From Dyella sp. C9 (GTDB lineage Bacteria > Pseudomonadota > Gammaproteobacteria > Xanthomonadales > Rhodanobacteraceae): a stretch of 64,000 nt of DNA. Both the position numbers and the translations under genes were made by a program. The stretch lies in contig NZ_QIRF01000001.1 of NCBI RefSeq assembly GCF_003332825.1, positions 1 through 64,000 of the forward strand. Reading direction: 5' to 3'. The notes under the pieces are model-generated. The model had not been told where the DNA came from. It was given only the letters and a program-made list of their open reading frames with translations, and made no database searches. How positions within the stretch are numbered: position 1 is the stretch's first letter; each line of letters opens with the position of its first letter. This document shows positions 62,085 through 64,000 of the stretch, in pieces.

Positions 62085-63064
62085 GCGGATTCCAGTCGTA
62101 ATGCAATGCGTTGAAGCAGTCGCTGCAGTCGCTGCTGGCGTTGCGCCAGCCGTGCCGACGCCTCTTCCAGCGTGGTCTCGCGGAAGCATACGGCATCGCC
62201 GGGGCGGCGCTGGGCCAGCCGTGGCAGGTCCACTGCCGACAGCTGGCCGATGCGCGGATAGCCCCCGGTAACCGGCGCCTCGGCCTGCAGCAGGATCGGT
62301 TGGCCCGACGGTGGCAACTGCAGCGTGCCGGGCAGGGTGGCTTCGGATATCAGTTCCAGCGGCGCACGCAGGTTGAGGCGTTGACCGTCCAGCCGGGTGG
62401 CCGTGCGGTTGCTGTCCTTGCCGAGCCTGAAGCCTGCGCCGAACAGCGCGCGCTGCGAGGCGTCGTCCAACTGGTCGAAGTGATGGCCACGCAGCAGCGC
62501 CAGTGGTTCCTGGCCGAAATCGAACCAGGGTTGCGGGTCCAGTCCCCACGACAGCGGTGTCGCTTTCGCATGGCAACGCAGGCCGTGCCACGGCGCGTGT
62601 TCGCCCACGCTCAATGCGTCGCCGGCCTGCAGTGCGCGGCCGCCCAACGGTCCCAGCCGGGCATGCAGGTCGATGCTGCGGCTGCCCAGTACCGGTTCCG
62701 CCGAAAAGCCGCCGCGCACGGCGAGATAGCCGCGGCAGCCGCGCGCCATGCCGCCGAGCCGCAGCACGCTGCCAGCGGGCAGCAGGCAGCAGGTCCAGCC
62801 GGGCAGCGATCGCTCGCCCACGCGTGCATCCACCGGCGCACCGGTAAAGGCGATCGTCGTCAGCTGGTCGAATTGCAGTGTCGGGCCGACCAGGGTGAAC
62901 TCCAGCGCCGCCTCGTCACCGCGGTTGCCGACCAACGCGTTGGCCAGTTGCCACGCGGGCGTGTCCATGGCGCCCGCGCGGCCGATGCCCAGGGCGGCGT
63001 AACCGCTGCGTCCGCCATCCTGCAGGCTGCTGAGCAGGCCGGGCTTGAGCACGTGCACGCTCAT
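62072..63064 (-). CDS. pxpC: 5-oxoprolinase subunit PxpC
   Basis: 330 residues. Family pattern: VLKPGLLSSLQDGGRSGYAALGIGRAGAMD at the N terminus and PILLQAEAPVTGGYPRIGQLSAVDLPRLAQRRPGD near the end, as in KipA/PxpC (biotin-dependent carboxylase-like fold). Start overlaps the pxpB stop (ATGA). Confidence 0.93.
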   Translation of the reverse strand: MSVHVLKPGLLSSLQDGGRSGYAALGIGRAGAMDTPAWQLANALVGNRGDEAALEFTLVGPTLQFDQLTTIAFTGAPVDARVGERSLPGWTCCLLPAGSVLRLGGMARGCRGYLAVRGGFSAEPVLGSRSIDLHARLGPLGGRALQAGDALSVGEHAPWHGLRCHAKATPLSWGLDPQPWFDFGQEPLALLRGHHFDQLDDASQRALFGAGFRLGKDSNRTATRLDGQRLNLRAPLELISEATLPGTLQLPPSGQPILLQAEAPVTGGYPRIGQLSAVDLPRLAQRRPGDAVCFRETTLEEASARLAQRQQRLQRLLQRIALRLESACPP

Positions 63065-63780
63065 CGGGCTGCATCCGTGGCTTGCGACAGCTGTCGGTAC
63101 TGCACGGCGTCGATCGGCTGGAAGCGCACGTGGTCGCCGGGACGCAGCAAGGCCGGTGCGCGGGCCCGCAGATCGAACACGGCCCATGGCGTGCGACCGA
63201 TCAGGTGCCAGCCGCCAGGCAGCTCCTGCGGGTAGATGCCGGTCTGTCGGCCGCCGATGGCGACGCTGCCCGCCGGCACGCGCAGCCGTGGATCGGCGCG
63301 ACGTGGCATGGCGAGCGTCTCATCCAGGCCCAGCAGATAAGGGAAGCCGGGCGCGAAGCCGAGCATGGCCACCTGATAGCGCGCCGCCGCATGACGCTCG
63401 ATGACCTGCGCCACCTCGAGGCCGGCATGGCGGGCCACGGCCTCGATATCCGGGCCGTGCTCGCCGCCGTAGCAGACGGGAATGACGATCTCCCGTGGCG
63501 GTACGGGCGACTCCTCCGCTGATTGCAGCGCCGCCAATACCGCCTCGCGCACCCGTTCCAGCGCAGCTTGGCCGTCGGCACCCTGCCACGAGAGCGGGTC
63601 AAAACGCAGCAACAGGCTGGCGTATGCCGGCACGCACTCGGTAGCGATCAAGGTGCGCAGGCGCGCCGCGGCGGCATGCACGCGGGCGTTGAGCACGGCG
63701 TCCATGGCGTCACCGAAGCGCAGCAGCAGCGCGTCTTCCGCCAGTGGCTCGATGGTGGGCCCAGGCCACGGCGACGTCAC
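63061..63780 (-). CDS. pxpB: 5-oxoprolinase subunit PxpB
   Basis: 239 residues. KipI/PxpB pattern: EDALLLRFGDAMDAVLNARVHA at the start, VCYGGEHGPDIEAVARHAGL, ERHAAARYQVAMLGFAPGFPYLLGLDE, VPAGSVAIGGRQTGIYPQELPGGWHLIGRTP. First gene of the operon. The start is GTG with no strong ribosome site visible. Confidence 0.92.
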   Translation of the reverse strand: MTSPWPGPTIEPLAEDALLLRFGDAMDAVLNARVHAAAARLRTLIATECVPAYASLLLRFDPLSWQGADGQAALERVREAVLAALQSAEESPVPPREIVIPVCYGGEHGPDIEAVARHAGLEVAQVIERHAAARYQVAMLGFAPGFPYLLGLDETLAMPRRADPRLRVPAGSVAIGGRQTGIYPQELPGGWHLIGRTPWAVFDLRARAPALLRPGDHVRFQPIDAVQYRQLSQATDAAR

Positions 63781-63985
63781 GCGGTGTCACCGCGGACGCG
63801 AAGCGGAAAGCAAAAGCGAGGGTACAGCGGTGACATCGGGCCCTGAGCCGTGGTGAACTGCCCACATCATCCACAGGATGGCCGCGCGATGCATGCAGCA
63901 CCTGCACAACGGGCGCTGCGCGCAGGGTTCGCAGGAGCTTGCGGCCGGCTCGGGGGTACATCGAAATGGACGGAGACGCCGCCCC

Positions 63986-64000
63986 ATGAAGTTCAACTGG
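63986..64000 (+). CDS. Start of a gene cut by the window edge
   Basis: ATG AAG TTC AAC TGG (MKFNW) preceded by GGAG about 11 bases upstream. Only five codons are visible. MKFNW resembles starts of small respiratory membrane proteins, but nothing can be called. The gap 63781-63985 holds no other gene. Confidence 0.35.

Overview
The window is one high-GC stretch, densely packed with genes on both strands, with no rRNA, tRNA, insertion sequence, prophage or CRISPR array that I could see. Gene content (copLAB with a Xanthomonas-type CopL, GumN/TraB-like protein, PCuAC-Sco-CtaG copper delivery set, short palindromic repeats, DUF6491-like and CrcB/DUF190 genes) points to a gammaproteobacterium of the Xanthomonadales, most likely family Rhodanobacteraceae (Rhodanobacter, Dyella, Luteibacter or Frateuria type). 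That placement is inference from gene content, not a search result. The first ~60 bases are remnant Nextera/Tn5 sequencing adapter, so the left edge is a contig end and not biology.

Layout. 0.1-3.4 kb: GumN-like protein, cyclopropane fatty acid synthase, and a fluoride-resistance unit (fluoride riboswitch, crcB, DUF190 gene). 3.4-5.6 kb: a perfect Anr/FNR box in front of a 48-residue membrane protein, a Bcr/CflA-type exporter and an HEXXH-type metallopeptidase-like protein. 5.6-8.2 kb: minE-minD-minC with an overlapping acetyltransferase gene as first cistron. 8.4-12 kb: a NarL/DesK-type two-component pair followed by a membrane-anchored SRPBCC protein. 12.1-15.7 kb: a three-gene ABC system of the GldA/GldF/GldG type. 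15.8-17.8 kb: CtaG, PCuAC and Sco (copper delivery to cytochrome oxidase). 17.8-24.8 kb: small conserved genes, an SPFH protein coupled to a ribbon-helix-helix protein, a transglutaminase-like protein, purT and an FMN-binding glutamate-synthase-like protein. 25-31.7 kb: alcohol dehydrogenase, bpt, tesB, an amidase, an alpha/beta hydrolase and rlmKL. 31.8-36.8 kb: a YAPAPVV-repeat secreted protein, the ergothioneine pair egtB-egtD and a ChaA-type antiporter. 36.9-44.5 kb: mfd, acetyltransferase, MmcQ/YjbR and VOC proteins, CDF transporter, Slp lipoprotein, rlmJ. 44.6-47.7 kb: copLAB copper resistance. 47.7-55.3 kb: NAD(P)-binding reductase with divergent LysR regulator, second ChaA paralogue, EamA exporter, AsmA-family protein, and a ferric-reductase/PadR pair (NfeF/NfeR-like) behind a double palindromic operator. 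55.5-58.9 kb: periplasmic cyclophilin, amidohydrolase, orphan ParB-like protein. 59-63.8 kb: a six-gene 5-oxoproline operon (pxpB-pxpC-pxpA-DUF969-DUF979-pcp). A gene start (MKFNW...) is cut off at the right edge.

How the genes fit together: several units handle metals and ions (fluoride export, copper trafficking and resistance, ferric reduction, two Ca2+/H+-type antiporters, a CDF transporter), and several handle redox and nitrogen economy (ergothioneine, formate-dependent purine synthesis, pyroglutamate salvage to glutamate). Housekeeping genes (min, mfd, rlmKL, rlmJ, bpt, purT) show that this is chromosome and not a plasmid or island. Nothing in the window looks like an undescribed defence or mobile system. 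The most interesting local signals are regulatory: the fluoride riboswitch, the Anr box at a small-protein gene, the 11-bp tandem repeat in front of SPFH/RHH, and the double palindrome in front of the PadR/ferric-reductase pair.
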